Shown in pieces: positions 8,314 to 15,788 of a stretch of 25,048 nt of DNA (position 1 is its first letter; every line of letters starts with the position of its first letter). This DNA comes from Microcaldota archaeon (lineage in GTDB: Archaea; Micrarchaeota; Micrarchaeia; Micrarchaeales; Micrarchaeaceae), in contig DAHXLV010000043.1 in the NCBI GenBank assembly GCA_027365815.1, forward strand, positions 1 through 25,048, given 5' to 3'. The notes under the pieces were generated by a model. That model was not told the origin of the DNA, searched no databases, and saw only the letters and a list, made by a program, of their open reading frames with translations. The translations under genes were made by a program, and so were the position numbers.

Positions 8314-8338
8314 TGCACTGCGCATTAAGATTGGTATA

Positions 8339-8494
8339 ATGGCATTGCTCCAGTCACCGCAGCAGTCGGCAGGCGTCATGAGCTTCTACGACGCCCCTAC
8401 GAAAGGGCCGAAGGTAAACCCAAAGATAATACTGGTAGTGGTAGTCGCGTTCGCGGTCATAGTGCTTGTTGCCAACCACTTCCTATTCGGCTGA
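8339..8494 (+). CDS. secG: Preprotein translocase subunit Sec61-beta
   Basis: A 51-residue tail-anchored protein. The cytoplasmic part contains QSAGVMSFYDAPTKGPKVNPK, matching the archaeal Sec61-beta pattern (aGlmrffd...kgpkisP.vv), followed by a single membrane helix IILVVVVAFAVIVLVANHF and a very short exit. Sec61-beta is the non-essential third subunit of the SecY channel and is unrelated in sequence to bacterial SecG. The frame opens upstream at 8273, but the ATG at 8339 is the start: it gives the family length, and TTTTAATA lies about 30 bases before it, consistent with a leaderless message. It is a monocistronic gene, convergent with the AbrB-like gene (35-base gap). Confidence 0.88.
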   Translation: MALLQSPQQSAGVMSFYDAPTKGPKVNPKIILVVVVAFAVIVLVANHFLFG

Positions 8495-8529
8495 CCAAGG
8501 CAGGAGCGGCACCCCGTTTGCCTGGGCTA

Positions 8530-9402
8530 TTACGCCTCCTTGAAGACGTCCTTCCTTACCTCGGTGACGTCCCCGTTGTCAGCCATTATGTAGAGCACAG
8601 CCCTTACGCCGTCTTGATCCATCCCGGTCTCTTTGGATATATCTGCCACGCTGACACCCTTTGAGCCTATCATCTTGCCTATCTTCGGCAGCGACTTCGC
8701 TATGAACGCCTTTGTCGCAACGTAGAACTTCTTGTTGAATGCCCTGATCCCAACCACGCTGCCCCTCCTTATGCTGTCCTCGAGCGAAGCAGAAGCCGCC
8801 GCCGCCTCCGTGTCCGAGTTTATGACCAGGTAGCCGTCCGTTTCGAGCCTCTGCAGGTAGAAATTCGCTGTGTCAAGCCCCTGCTCCCACCTCTTCGGCT
8901 GCTGCACCGCCTGCGGTCTTGCCGGCTGCGGTCTCGCATCTGCTTTTTTCTGCACAGGCGGCTCAGAAGGCTTCTTGCGCATCAGGTAATTGTCATAGAT
9001 GCTCTTAGGTATGCTGTACTTGAAGGTGCTCTCGCCTGCCTTCCTGAAGAGCTGCGCATATCCGCGCTTAAGCATCTCGGCTAGCGTCTTCTTCTCCTCT
9101 GCGCTGAGCATGCCTTCGACTTTCTCCTTCGTCCGTTCGCTGTACCTGAGCGTATCTAGCTTCCTCAGTATCGCGATTTCGCCTACGCTAGGCTGGCCCT
9201 GCCTGAAGGCCGGCTTCTGCACCTGCTGCACAGTCTGCTTGCCTGTTATCATGTCGGCTACGGCGCTCTTCTTCGCAACTATGTAGTAATCCCCCTTCTT
9301 GAAGAAGTCTAGTTCGTCGCCCTCCTTTAGCGACATTCCGCTGACGAGGTCAAAAGGAAGGTAGATGATGAGCTTGTTGTTTGATTTGTATACTTTCGGC
9401 AC
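8530..9402 (-). CDS. AbrB-like N-terminal domain plus C-terminal winged-helix protein, probable DNA-binding regulator
   Basis: A 290-residue protein. Residues 1-45 (PKVYKSNNKLIIYLPFDLVS, later KEGDELDFFKKGDYYIVAKK) have the beta-strand pattern of an AbrB/SpoVT swapped-hairpin DNA-binding domain. A charged helical region follows, then a proline/glutamine/lysine-rich linker (about 148-178), and a C-terminal part with KGVSVADISKETGMDQDGVR (a helix-turn-helix pattern) typical of a winged helix. This could be a two-headed transcriptional regulator; I know no named family with this order. The GTG at 9402 is preferred to an upstream TTG at 9456 because GGGGGT stands just before it, the AbrB domain begins there, and the TATA element is about 31 bases away. 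The gene is divergent from nnr. Confidence 0.72.
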   Translation of the reverse strand: MPKVYKSNNKLIIYLPFDLVSGMSLKEGDELDFFKKGDYYIVAKKSAVADMITGKQTVQQVQKPAFRQGQPSVGEIAILRKLDTLRYSERTKEKVEGMLSAEEKKTLAEMLKRGYAQLFRKAGESTFKYSIPKSIYDNYLMRKKPSEPPVQKKADARPQPARPQAVQQPKRWEQGLDTANFYLQRLETDGYLVINSDTEAAAASASLEDSIRRGSVVGIRAFNKKFYVATKAFIAKSLPKIGKMIGSKGVSVADISKETGMDQDGVRAVLYIMADNGDVTEVRKDVFKEA

Positions 9403-9423
9403 GATACCCCCGGAAGATAAGAA

Positions 9424-9436
9424 TTTATGCTTATAC
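9424..9436. promoter_or_regulatory. Divergent promoter between the AbrB-like gene and nnr
   Basis: TTTATGCTTATAC has a TATA-like TTTATGCT about 24-27 bases before the nnr ATG (9451) and TATAAG on the minus strand about 31 bases before the GTG at 9402. The AbrB-like protein could bind here and regulate both genes; that is inference. Confidence 0.5.
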
Positions 9437-9450
9437 AGGGATATTAGACC

Positions 9451-10992
9451 ATGCAAAGCTTAAAAGAGTTTGTAACGTACACAAAAAAGACCCTTTCTGT
9501 GCGCGATACATACGCTTTGAAAGCTAATTCCGCGGCGCTTGGAATCAGTCGTGACGTGTTTGTCGAGAATGCAGGTTTCGCCCTCGCCGAGGAGATAAAG
9601 CGCGGCCACAAGGGCGACAGGATTGCGGTTGTCTGCGGCCGCGGAGACAAGGGTGCAGCAGGGCTTGCGACCGCAAGGCATCTCATGACGAACATGGACG
9701 TGTCTGTATTCTTCATAGGCGACCCCGGCACTATAACAAACAGCAACACTAAACTGAACTACCGCCTTGTCAACGACATAATGGAAATATGCGGCATCAC
9801 GGAGACCAACACAATCACGTTGGTGAAGGAGCTGAACGGCAGCGACGTTACGATCGACGCGATAATAGGCTGCGGGATGCGAGGCAGGCTCTCATCCCTG
9901 CTCATCAGCGCAATCACGGCGATAAACCGGTGCAGCAAGAACATAATCTCTCTTGACATACCCTCCGGCATAGATGGGGACACAGGCATGCCGAACAGGG
10001 TGTACGTCAAGGCGAACCATACCTTCACCGCGCACAAGATGAAGCAGGGAATAGACAGGAGCAAGTTCGTCGGAGGGGTCACTGTCGTTGACGTAGGCAT
10101 ACCGCTCAACGCCGAGCTGTTCGCCGGCCCCGGCGACGTCCTACTGGCTACAGAGCCCAGGCCGATGCTCTCCAACAAGTACACCCACGGAAGGATACTG
10201 GTCGTAGGCGGGAGCAAGGATTTCCACGGCGCCCCGATGCTAGCCGCATTCGCCGCGAACAGCGCGATGGCATCCCTGCTATCTGGTGCAGGATACTCGA
10301 CGATAGCTGTCCCGAAGGAGGTTGCGGACTCTGTTAAAAAGCTGTCAATGGAGCTGATCGTAAAGCCTCTGGACTGGGACGACGCGGATGGCACAGTCGC
10401 AGCCATATCCGCGATCAAGCACGACGTCCTAGTAATGGGCCCCGGCATGGAGAAAAGCGAGTCTACTGACTCGATAGTGACAAGGGTGATAAAGTCTGAG
10501 AAAGCCAGGGGGAACACCATAATAATCGACGCCGATGCGACAAGGGTGATGGCAAAGCACATCGCCCTCCTCGGCAAGAACGTCATACTCACTCCGCACG
10601 AAGGCGAATTCCGCAACCTCTCAGGAATAAACATCAGCGGCGCGACTCCAGTAGAACGCATAAAGAAGGCGATAAGTTTCGTCAAGCGCCACGAGTTCAC
10701 GCTCGTGCTCAAGGGCCACGAAACCATAATAACGAACGGGGACCTGCTCAAGCTAAACCGGGCGGAGACGCCTGTGCTGGGCACAATGGGCACAGGGGAC
10801 GTGCTCGCAGGCATGATATCGGCATATGCGTCTGTCCACAAGAACCAGTTCGAGAGCGCGGTCGCCGCCGTATACGCCCATTCGAAAATCGGGGACATGC
10901 TCTACCAGAAAAAGGGCCTCCACATAACAGCGCAGGACGTAATCAACAGTATACCGGATGTTTTAAAGCAGTTCGATTCGTTAAAGCCCTGA
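9451..10992 (+). CDS. nnr: Bifunctional NAD(P)HX epimerase / ADP-dependent NAD(P)HX dehydratase
   Basis: A 513-residue fusion that repairs hydrated NADH and NADPH. The N-terminal YjeF_N domain (about 1-225) epimerises R- and S-NAD(P)HX and shows VENAGFALAEEI, GRGDKGAAGLATARHL, DAIIGCGMRGRL and SLDIPSGIDGDTG. The C-terminal carbohydrate-kinase-like domain (about 235-513) dehydrates S-NAD(P)HX using ADP and shows GRILVVGGSKDFHGAP, NVILTPHEGEF, LVLKGHETII and the phosphate-binding GTMGTGDVLAGMI. Both domains look complete, and length fits the bacterial/archaeal fusion. The ATG lies about where transcription should start, so the message is probably leaderless. argS begins 10 bases after the stop, suggesting co-transcription. 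Confidence 0.95.
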   Translation: MQSLKEFVTYTKKTLSVRDTYALKANSAALGISRDVFVENAGFALAEEIKRGHKGDRIAVVCGRGDKGAAGLATARHLMTNMDVSVFFIGDPGTITNSNTKLNYRLVNDIMEICGITETNTITLVKELNGSDVTIDAIIGCGMRGRLSSLLISAITAINRCSKNIISLDIPSGIDGDTGMPNRVYVKANHTFTAHKMKQGIDRSKFVGGVTVVDVGIPLNAELFAGPGDVLLATEPRPMLSNKYTHGRILVVGGSKDFHGAPMLAAFAANSAMASLLSGAGYSTIAVPKEVADSVKKLSMELIVKPLDWDDADGTVAAISAIKHDVLVMGPGMEKSESTDSIVTRVIKSEKARGNTIIIDADATRVMAKHIALLGKNVILTPHEGEFRNLSGINISGATPVERIKKAISFVKRHEFTLVLKGHETIITNGDLLKLNRAETPVLGTMGTGDVLAGMISAYASVHKNQFESAVAAVYAHSKIGDMLYQKKGLHITAQDVINSIPDVLKQFDSLKP

Positions 10993-11002
10993 GCCTGATA
11001 AG

Positions 11003-12874
11003 ATGGAATCCCCATACGAGGTCTTGAAAAGGTCGATGGAAGCCGAGCTGCGGAAAGCAGCCGACGGCCTCGGCTACCTGGACGCCGATCCGGCCAACAC
11101 GATTGTGCCGTCCAAGGCGCAGGGCGACATCTCCTGCTCTATCGCCTTCAGGATATCTAACGCGATAAAGAAGCCCCCGTCCGAGATATCGTCGAACATG
11201 GCCGCGCGCATAGGCAGCATCGAATACGTGAGCAAGGTCTCCTCTGACAACGGATTCATAAATTTCTACCTTGACAGGGAGAGGTTCTCGAAAGACACTA
11301 TAAGCTACATAAAGAGCGGAAGCCCAGATTCGCTCCAGGGCAATGGGAAGAGGCTCATCGTAGAGTATGTGAGCGTAAACCCCGTGCACCCGTGGCACGT
11401 GGGCCACCTCAGGAATGCGCTGATCGGCGACGTGGTGGCCAACCTCTACGAGAGGTGCGGCTACATCGTCGAGCGCCAGAACTATATGGACAATCTTGGG
11501 CTGCAGGCCGCGGAGGCCATGTGGGGAACCATGAACATAGACAAGCTCTCGGTCAAGCAGGGTGCGGAGCGCCGCCTGGACTACTCCATCGGCGAGGTGT
11601 ACGTCGCTACCAATAGGCTCCTTGAGAAGGACCCTGGGCTGATCGCGGAGGTGAAGAAGGTCCTTTCGCTTGCGGAGCAGGACGGCACATACGAGTCAAA
11701 GCTTGCAAGGGAGATGGCCGAGGGATACCTCAGCGCCGAGAGGCAGACCGCATTCTCATACGGCATCTACCAGGACGTGGTGATATGGGAGAGCGACATA
11801 GTGAAGGAGAAGCTGCTCGAGAAGATGCTGGAGATGCTGGCCAGGAAGGGAATAACAAAAAAGCCGACCGAAGGCAAGTACAAGGGTTGCGTGGTGATAG
11901 AGCTAGCCGACCTTAAGGACCTCCCGAAGGAACTTACCGGGCTAAAGGAGGAGGCGAAGGTGCTGATAAGGAGCGATGGATCCGCAAACTACATCGCAAA
12001 GGACATCGCCTTCCACATGTGGAAGCTTGGCATCATAGAGAACAGCTTCAAGTTCAGCAAGTTCATGGAGAGGCAGCCTAACGGCGAGCCGCTATACACC
12101 ACATCGCAGGAGGGCGCAGAAATAGGGTTCGGCTCTGCCGACGGCGCTATAACTGTGACAGACTCCGAGCAGAAGTTCGAGCAGCTGCTTGTTAAGGTAG
12201 TAATATCAGCGCTCGGCGAGCGGCAGAAGGCGGAGGCTCTCAAGCACATCGGCTACGGCATCGTCACTCTCGAGGGCGCCAAGCTGTCTGGCAGGAAGGG
12301 CACGTGGGTTGGCTACACCGCAGACGACCTGCTGAGGGAGGCGAAGGAGAGGGCGCGCTCCGCGGTAAAGCCTAACGACAGCATTAGCGCTGAGGAGCGC
12401 GAGGTAATAGCGGAGAAGGTCGCCGTGGCCGCGATAAAGTTCGAGTTCCTGAAGATATCGCCAGAGAAGAACATAACCTTCTCGTGGGAGCGCGCCCTGA
12501 ACTTCAACGGTGGCTCCGGGCCGTACTGCCAATACACATACGCTAGGGCGTCGAGGATACTGGAGAAATCCGGAACAGAGCCCGGCATAACCAGCCCAGG
12601 AGCGTTCGAGGAGCAGAGCACATTCTCCCTGGTTAAGCTGATGGCGCTGCACAAGGAGATGATAGAGAAGGCATGCAGGGAGGACAGGCCAAACGTGATT
12701 ACCGATTACCTGTCTGAGCTGGCCGTCTCGTTCAGCAAGTTCTACGAGTCCGTGCCCGTCCTGAAGGGAGACGAGAGGGAGAAGGCCGCAAGGCTTTCGC
12801 TGGTCGCCGCATTCCGCAACGTGATGAAGGAGATGCTCGGCATACTGGGGATAGAGGCCATAGAGAAGATGTGA
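11003..12874 (+). CDS. argS: Arginyl-tRNA synthetase
   Basis: A 623-residue class I synthetase that charges tRNA-Arg. The N-terminal Add domain (about 1-110) recognises the tRNA elbow. The class signature HIGH appears as HPWHVGHLRNALIGD (about 129-143), preceded by VEYVSVNPV, which is characteristic of ArgRS. The KMSKS loop is the divergent KLSGRKGTWVGY (about 427), so the second lysine is replaced, as in many ArgRS. The anticodon-binding DALR domain (about 490-623) begins after FNGGSGPYCQYTYARASRIL. Length is typical. It follows nnr by 10 bases, and a tRNA-Arg gene lies 183 bases downstream. Confidence 0.97.
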   Translation: MESPYEVLKRSMEAELRKAADGLGYLDADPANTIVPSKAQGDISCSIAFRISNAIKKPPSEISSNMAARIGSIEYVSKVSSDNGFINFYLDRERFSKDTISYIKSGSPDSLQGNGKRLIVEYVSVNPVHPWHVGHLRNALIGDVVANLYERCGYIVERQNYMDNLGLQAAEAMWGTMNIDKLSVKQGAERRLDYSIGEVYVATNRLLEKDPGLIAEVKKVLSLAEQDGTYESKLAREMAEGYLSAERQTAFSYGIYQDVVIWESDIVKEKLLEKMLEMLARKGITKKPTEGKYKGCVVIELADLKDLPKELTGLKEEAKVLIRSDGSANYIAKDIAFHMWKLGIIENSFKFSKFMERQPNGEPLYTTSQEGAEIGFGSADGAITVTDSEQKFEQLLVKVVISALGERQKAEALKHIGYGIVTLEGAKLSGRKGTWVGYTADDLLREAKERARSAVKPNDSISAEEREVIAEKVAVAAIKFEFLKISPEKNITFSWERALNFNGGSGPYCQYTYARASRILEKSGTEPGITSPGAFEEQSTFSLVKLMALHKEMIEKACREDRPNVITDYLSELAVSFSKFYESVPVLKGDEREKAARLSLVAAFRNVMKEMLGILGIEAIEKM

Positions 12875-13057
12875 CGCATACCTGAGATGCGGCGCTCACC
12901 TCTCATTTACTGTTGACCGCAGAAAAAACCGCCAATTAAATCAAATACCCGGAAATATAAAAAGGATCTGTGCAGCGCCCGCATTCTGCGGCAAAAAACA
13001 CGTCACACTAATAACGCAGCGGAGATATATAACCCTTTTGTGCGAATACTAAAGCAG
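12875..13057. other. 183-base intergenic region between argS and tRNA-Arg
   Basis: No open frame worth calling. It contains a small hairpin just after the argS stop (CGCAT-ACCTGAG-ATGCG, about 12877-12893), a TATA-like AATATAAAAAGG near 12953-12964 with no obvious gene start behind it, and the tRNA promoter at 13025-13032. A short non-coding transcript starting near 12980 cannot be excluded. Confidence 0.5.
13025..13032 (+). promoter_or_regulatory. TATA box of tRNA-Arg
   Basis: ATATATAA is centred about 29 bases upstream of the tRNA 5' end, with purine-rich GGAG before it as a possible BRE. Confidence 0.65.
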
Positions 13058-13145
13058 GGGCTCGTAGCTCAGCTTGGATAGAGCGATGTCCTCCTATCGT
13101 CTTGGAGATAGACATAGGCCGCGGGTTCAAATCCCGCCGAGCCCG
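13058..13145 (+). tRNA. tRNA-Arg(CCT) with a 13-nt intron
   Basis: Acceptor stem GGGCTCG/CGAGCCC with discriminator G; D-arm GCTC-AGCTTGGATA-GAGC; anticodon stem ATGTC/GACAT; T-arm GCGGG-TTCAAAT-CCCGC. The segment between the anticodon-stem halves is 20 nt rather than 7. Removing 13097-13109 leaves the normal loop CTCCTAA with anticodon CCT at 13093-13095, i.e. an arginine tRNA reading AGG, a codon common in this window. CCA is not encoded. Mature length is 75 nt. Confidence 0.93.
13097..13109 (+). other. Intron in tRNA-Arg at the canonical 37/38 position
   Basis: The 13-nt TCGTCTTGGAGAT is predicted to be removed by the archaeal splicing endonuclease. CTCC (13091-13094) pairs with GGAG (13104-13107) to give the 4-bp central helix of a bulge-helix-bulge. 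The three-base segments TAT and ATA follow each helix strand, and cuts after their second base fall exactly between positions 37 and 38. Only 9 bases separate the two helix strands, so the inner helix is absent (relaxed motif). Confidence 0.85.
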
Positions 13146-13216
13146 TATGGCAAAAACCCGCAACGTTTCAAAACCTTTATTACGTTTTCGTTGCAAACAT
13201 CTCTATCTGTGATGTG

Positions 13217-14260
13217 ATGACCGAACAGAAAAGCAGCAGGAAGCGCGAACCTGTCTTCATAGTAAAGCCGGCGCTGAAGCACGGCGGGTTGGATTACCTT
13301 CACATATCCTTAATAGCGCTTGTCGTAATCCTGGTCGCGCTCGCGTTCACCCTGGCGTACTTCAAGCCGGCGACGCTGCTGCAGGGCTGCCAGTATGGGC
13401 TGGTCAACGGCACCTGCGCCGCGCCGCAGTACAACTCGACGCAAGCCCTTGGCGCTGCCGAAAGGATACTCGCGAGCTACGTCTACATAAACACATCGCT
13501 ATCGCTGCTCCCGTATTACTCGCAGACCAACAAGGCAAACGTATCTTTTGTGCCAAGCAGCAACATGTGGATGGTAGACATTCCATACGTGGATCCGCTG
13601 GCCAACAATAGCGTCTTCCACATAACGCTTCTGCTTTCAGGGAAGAACCTGACGCTGGTCAGGCCGCTGATAGAGACGATAAGCCCGCCAAGGAGGACGA
13701 ACAACAGCGTCGTGTCGTTCGGCACGGTGCAGATATACGGCAAGACTTTCTGCCAGACGAAAGCGCCCTTCCCTGTGTATCTTGTGGTCGACCCGTACGC
13801 TCCCGGAGTGTTTGCAGGGCTGGCCAAGGCCTACAACCTCACGCAGGCATACCAGAAAGAGCTCAACCTGAGCTACTATTTCGTGTTCACCAACTATTCG
13901 TCCAAATGGTACGCCGGCTATGGCATACAGCAGACACAGCTGCTTGGCGAGTACCTTTACTGCTCAGCCCAGCAGAACGACGTGTTCGGGTACGCCGACA
14001 ACGTCAGCAAGATATACGACGGCAGGCCGATAAGCAACCAGACGCTTTACCAGACTGCCGTAGGTTCTGGGCTGAACCCTGGCGTGCTCAAGAGCTGCAT
14101 TGCGAACAGCACCACGGTGCTGTCGTACCAGGCCCAGCTCGCCAAGTTCTACAATATACAGTTCACTCCGCAGTTCATAGTGGACTGCAAGTACTCGTCC
14201 ATACCGCAGACTGTGGAGAGCGCGATTAACTATACTCAGAGCCAGCTGAACGTAAGCTGA
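13217..14260 (+). CDS. Membrane-anchored extracellular DsbA-fold protein lacking the CXXC active site
   Basis: A 347-residue protein with a basic cytoplasmic tail (1-28), one membrane helix (about 29-49) and a large outside domain. The second half resembles thioredoxin-like DsbA proteins. VYLVVDPYAPGVFAG (187-201) sits where DPYCPYC-type active sites occur, but both cysteines are replaced (Ala and Val). GEYLYCSAQQNDVFGYADNV and KFYNIQFTPQFIVD follow in the expected order, the latter with the cis-proline TP motif. Six cysteines remain elsewhere. About 15 N-X-S/T sequons suggest heavy N-glycosylation. Redox activity is therefore doubtful; a binding or chaperone role is more likely. ATG 13217 is chosen over GTG 13214. 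CTTTATTA near 13173 is a likely TATA box. DUF460 starts 9 bases after the stop. Confidence 0.78.
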   Translation: MTEQKSSRKREPVFIVKPALKHGGLDYLHISLIALVVILVALAFTLAYFKPATLLQGCQYGLVNGTCAAPQYNSTQALGAAERILASYVYINTSLSLLPYYSQTNKANVSFVPSSNMWMVDIPYVDPLANNSVFHITLLLSGKNLTLVRPLIETISPPRRTNNSVVSFGTVQIYGKTFCQTKAPFPVYLVVDPYAPGVFAGLAKAYNLTQAYQKELNLSYYFVFTNYSSKWYAGYGIQQTQLLGEYLYCSAQQNDVFGYADNVSKIYDGRPISNQTLYQTAVGSGLNPGVLKSCIANSTTVLSYQAQLAKFYNIQFTPQFIVDCKYSSIPQTVESAINYTQSQLNVS

Positions 14261-14269
14261 TGTGCTGCA

Positions 14270-14743
14270 TTGAAACACATAATAGTCGGGGTCGACCCAG
14301 GGAAAACGTCTGCGATAGCATGCCTGTCCCTTGACGGCAGCCTGATAATGAGCGCGCACGCGGTATCGGCCGGAATGCCTTGGGTGCTTGACAGGATAAT
14401 GGAGACAGGCACCCCTTCCATAATAGCAACAGACAGGAAGGTGCCGGGCGAGGCTGTCAGGAAGATAAACGCCGCGTTCAGCTCCAGGCTGTTCATACCG
14501 TCGAAGGACATATCGACCATGGAGAAGAGGGACCTGGCCAGGCGCGTAGGCATAAAGAACCCGCACGAGAGGGACGCCTACGCCGCTGCGGTGAAGGCGT
14601 ACAGGAGCTATGCGAACAAGCTCAACCAGGCGGAGCACATAACCAGGGACAGCGGCACCGCCGACAGCGCCTCCATCAAGGCCAAGATAATACAGAAGTA
14701 CTCGATAAGCGAGGCTATGCTGGGCAGGAAGGCAAACAGATAG
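14270..14743 (+). CDS. Short DUF460 protein (RNase H-fold, RuvC-like)
   Basis: A 157-residue protein matching the nuclease-like domain of archaeal DUF460 (PF04312). Acidic positions of the RNase H fold are visible: Asp9 in IIVGVDPGKTSAIACLSLDG, the second in IIATDRKVPGEAV, and the third in NPHERDAYAAAVKAYRSY. RLFIPSKDISTMEKRDLAR is also a family hallmark. Longer archaeal members continue with several hundred further residues; this one ends after a basic tail, so only the catalytic-like domain is present. The start is TTG at 14270; no in-frame ATG or GTG fits. Its role is not established; a structure-specific nuclease is the family-based guess. Confidence 0.8.
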   Translation: MKHIIVGVDPGKTSAIACLSLDGSLIMSAHAVSAGMPWVLDRIMETGTPSIIATDRKVPGEAVRKINAAFSSRLFIPSKDISTMEKRDLARRVGIKNPHERDAYAAAVKAYRSYANKLNQAEHITRDSGTADSASIKAKIIQKYSISEAMLGRKANR

Positions 14744-14801
14744 CAACGCTTAAAAGCGCATCTTAGGATGTATTACTCTTTCTTCGCGACCAAGTGGTGC
14801 A

Positions 14802-15593
14802 TTGCAGAGGACCAAAATCAGCGTATCTAGGCATAATGCTTTCAAGGCGGATCCTGTGCAGATCCGCAGGAGGGCAAACCTCCTTCCGATAAAGGGGATG
14901 CTTTACGCAATATCCCACGCGATAGCGGACCAGTCTGTCAAGAGCGACGCGAAGAGCGGCAGCTCGCGCAGGAGGATAAACGGCATATCAAAGCACTTCT
15001 CGAAGCTGCATTTTCTGGCGTCCGGGTACGACGACGATATAAGCCCGTCTGAGATGCTTGCAATACTGACTTCGGCATCGCGCTCCTACGTGAACCTCTT
15101 CTACTCAATGAAGGGCAGCAACAGGAGCTCCTACATAGCGCGCCACTCCAACAGCCCTGCTGGCAGGAGCGTAAGCCCGGAGCGCAACCTGCTGCTCATA
15201 CCGGCAATAATGGCGTCGAGGAGGGAGCGCAGGAGCCTCGCATACTCTACGATAATAAAAGGGCTCTATTCAATGCCGGCCAGGTTCCTGTACAACAGGG
15301 CTGCGGCCGCCATGAAGCTCGAGGCGATGCAGCAGGGGCTCGGACTAAAGGGCGCCAAGGACTCCGCGCTATCCAGGCTTTCCCTCTCTATGTCGCAGAT
15401 GGAGTCGATGATATCGCGCATGCTGGCCGGAGGGGCGAACCCCGAAAGCGACGAGATGATCAAGGAGCTGTTCGTGAACGAGGTCGTCGCAATATCGGAG
15501 TCTGAGGATATGGGACTTGCCGAGTTCATAAGCGACAAGCTGTCCAACGGCAACATCAGCTTCAGGACCGCGCTCAGGATGGTAAGGAAATAG
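14802..15593 (+). CDS. Hypothetical basic protein, 263 residues
   Basis: I do not recognise this protein. It is rich in Ser, Arg and Met, predicted mostly helical, with no membrane span. The N-terminal 60 residues are strongly basic (SRHNAFKADPVQIRRRANLL, SSRRRINGISKHFSKLH), which would suit nucleic-acid binding. The C-terminal 80 residues are more acidic (LAGGANPESDEMIKELFVNE). The start is probably TTG at 14802, about 30 bases after a TATA-like TGTATTAC near 14769-14776, implying a leaderless message; GTG at 14856 is an alternative. It follows DUF460 by 58 bases on the same strand. tRNA-Glu follows. Confidence 0.65.
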   Translation: MQRTKISVSRHNAFKADPVQIRRRANLLPIKGMLYAISHAIADQSVKSDAKSGSSRRRINGISKHFSKLHFLASGYDDDISPSEMLAILTSASRSYVNLFYSMKGSNRSSYIARHSNSPAGRSVSPERNLLLIPAIMASRRERRSLAYSTIIKGLYSMPARFLYNRAAAAMKLEAMQQGLGLKGAKDSALSRLSLSMSQMESMISRMLAGGANPESDEMIKELFVNEVVAISESEDMGLAEFISDKLSNGNISFRTALRMVRK

Positions 15594-15594
15594 C

Positions 15595-15602
15595 TTTAAT
15601 AT
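15595..15602 (+). promoter_or_regulatory. TATA box of tRNA-Glu
   Basis: TTTAATAT begins one base after the stop codon of the preceding gene and is centred about 25 bases upstream of the tRNA-Glu 5' end. Confidence 0.65.
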
Positions 15603-15623
15603 TGCAGCAACAATATCAATCTG

Positions 15624-15698
15624 GCTCCGATCGTCTAGCTCGGTCAAGGACACAGCCCTCTCAAGGCTGAAACTCGGGTTCAAATCCCGGTCGGAGCA
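15624..15698 (+). tRNA. tRNA-Glu(CTC)
   Basis: Acceptor stem GCTCCGA/TCGGAGC with discriminator A, D-arm with AGCTCGGTCA, anticodon stem CAGCC/GGCTG with loop CTCTCAA (anticodon CTC), and T-arm TCGGG-TTCAAAT-CCCGG. No intron; CCA is not encoded. All stems pair, with one G-T pair in the T-stem. Confidence 0.96.
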
Positions 15699-15788
15699 AA
15701 TTGACTTTGGGATGGCATCCTGCCCCTGGCGATGCAGAGCCGGCGCTGCTAGTGTAAAATAGCGCACTATGCAACCAAAGCAACGCAG

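Noticed and set aside
9759..10898. 379-residue frame antisense to nnr
   Set aside because: nnr shows all motifs of both enzymatic domains; the antisense frame has none.
13091..13110. Reading the enlarged tRNA-Arg anticodon loop as a pseudogene
   Set aside because: Removing exactly 13 bases at the canonical 37/38 site restores a perfect tRNA with a bulge-helix-bulge; all other stems pair.
13008..13196. 62-residue frame on the minus strand over tRNA-Arg
   Set aside because: It consists largely of the tRNA complement; typical spurious translation of a tRNA gene.
13964..14746. 260-residue minus-strand frame
   Set aside because: Antisense to the DsbA-like and DUF460 genes; Tyr/Arg/Leu-rich composition typical of a shadow frame.
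15699..15788. Imperfect hairpin TAGTG...CACTA between tRNA-Glu and the small membrane protein
   Set aside because: Only five base pairs and a 10-base loop with no T-run; too weak to call a terminator or RNA element.
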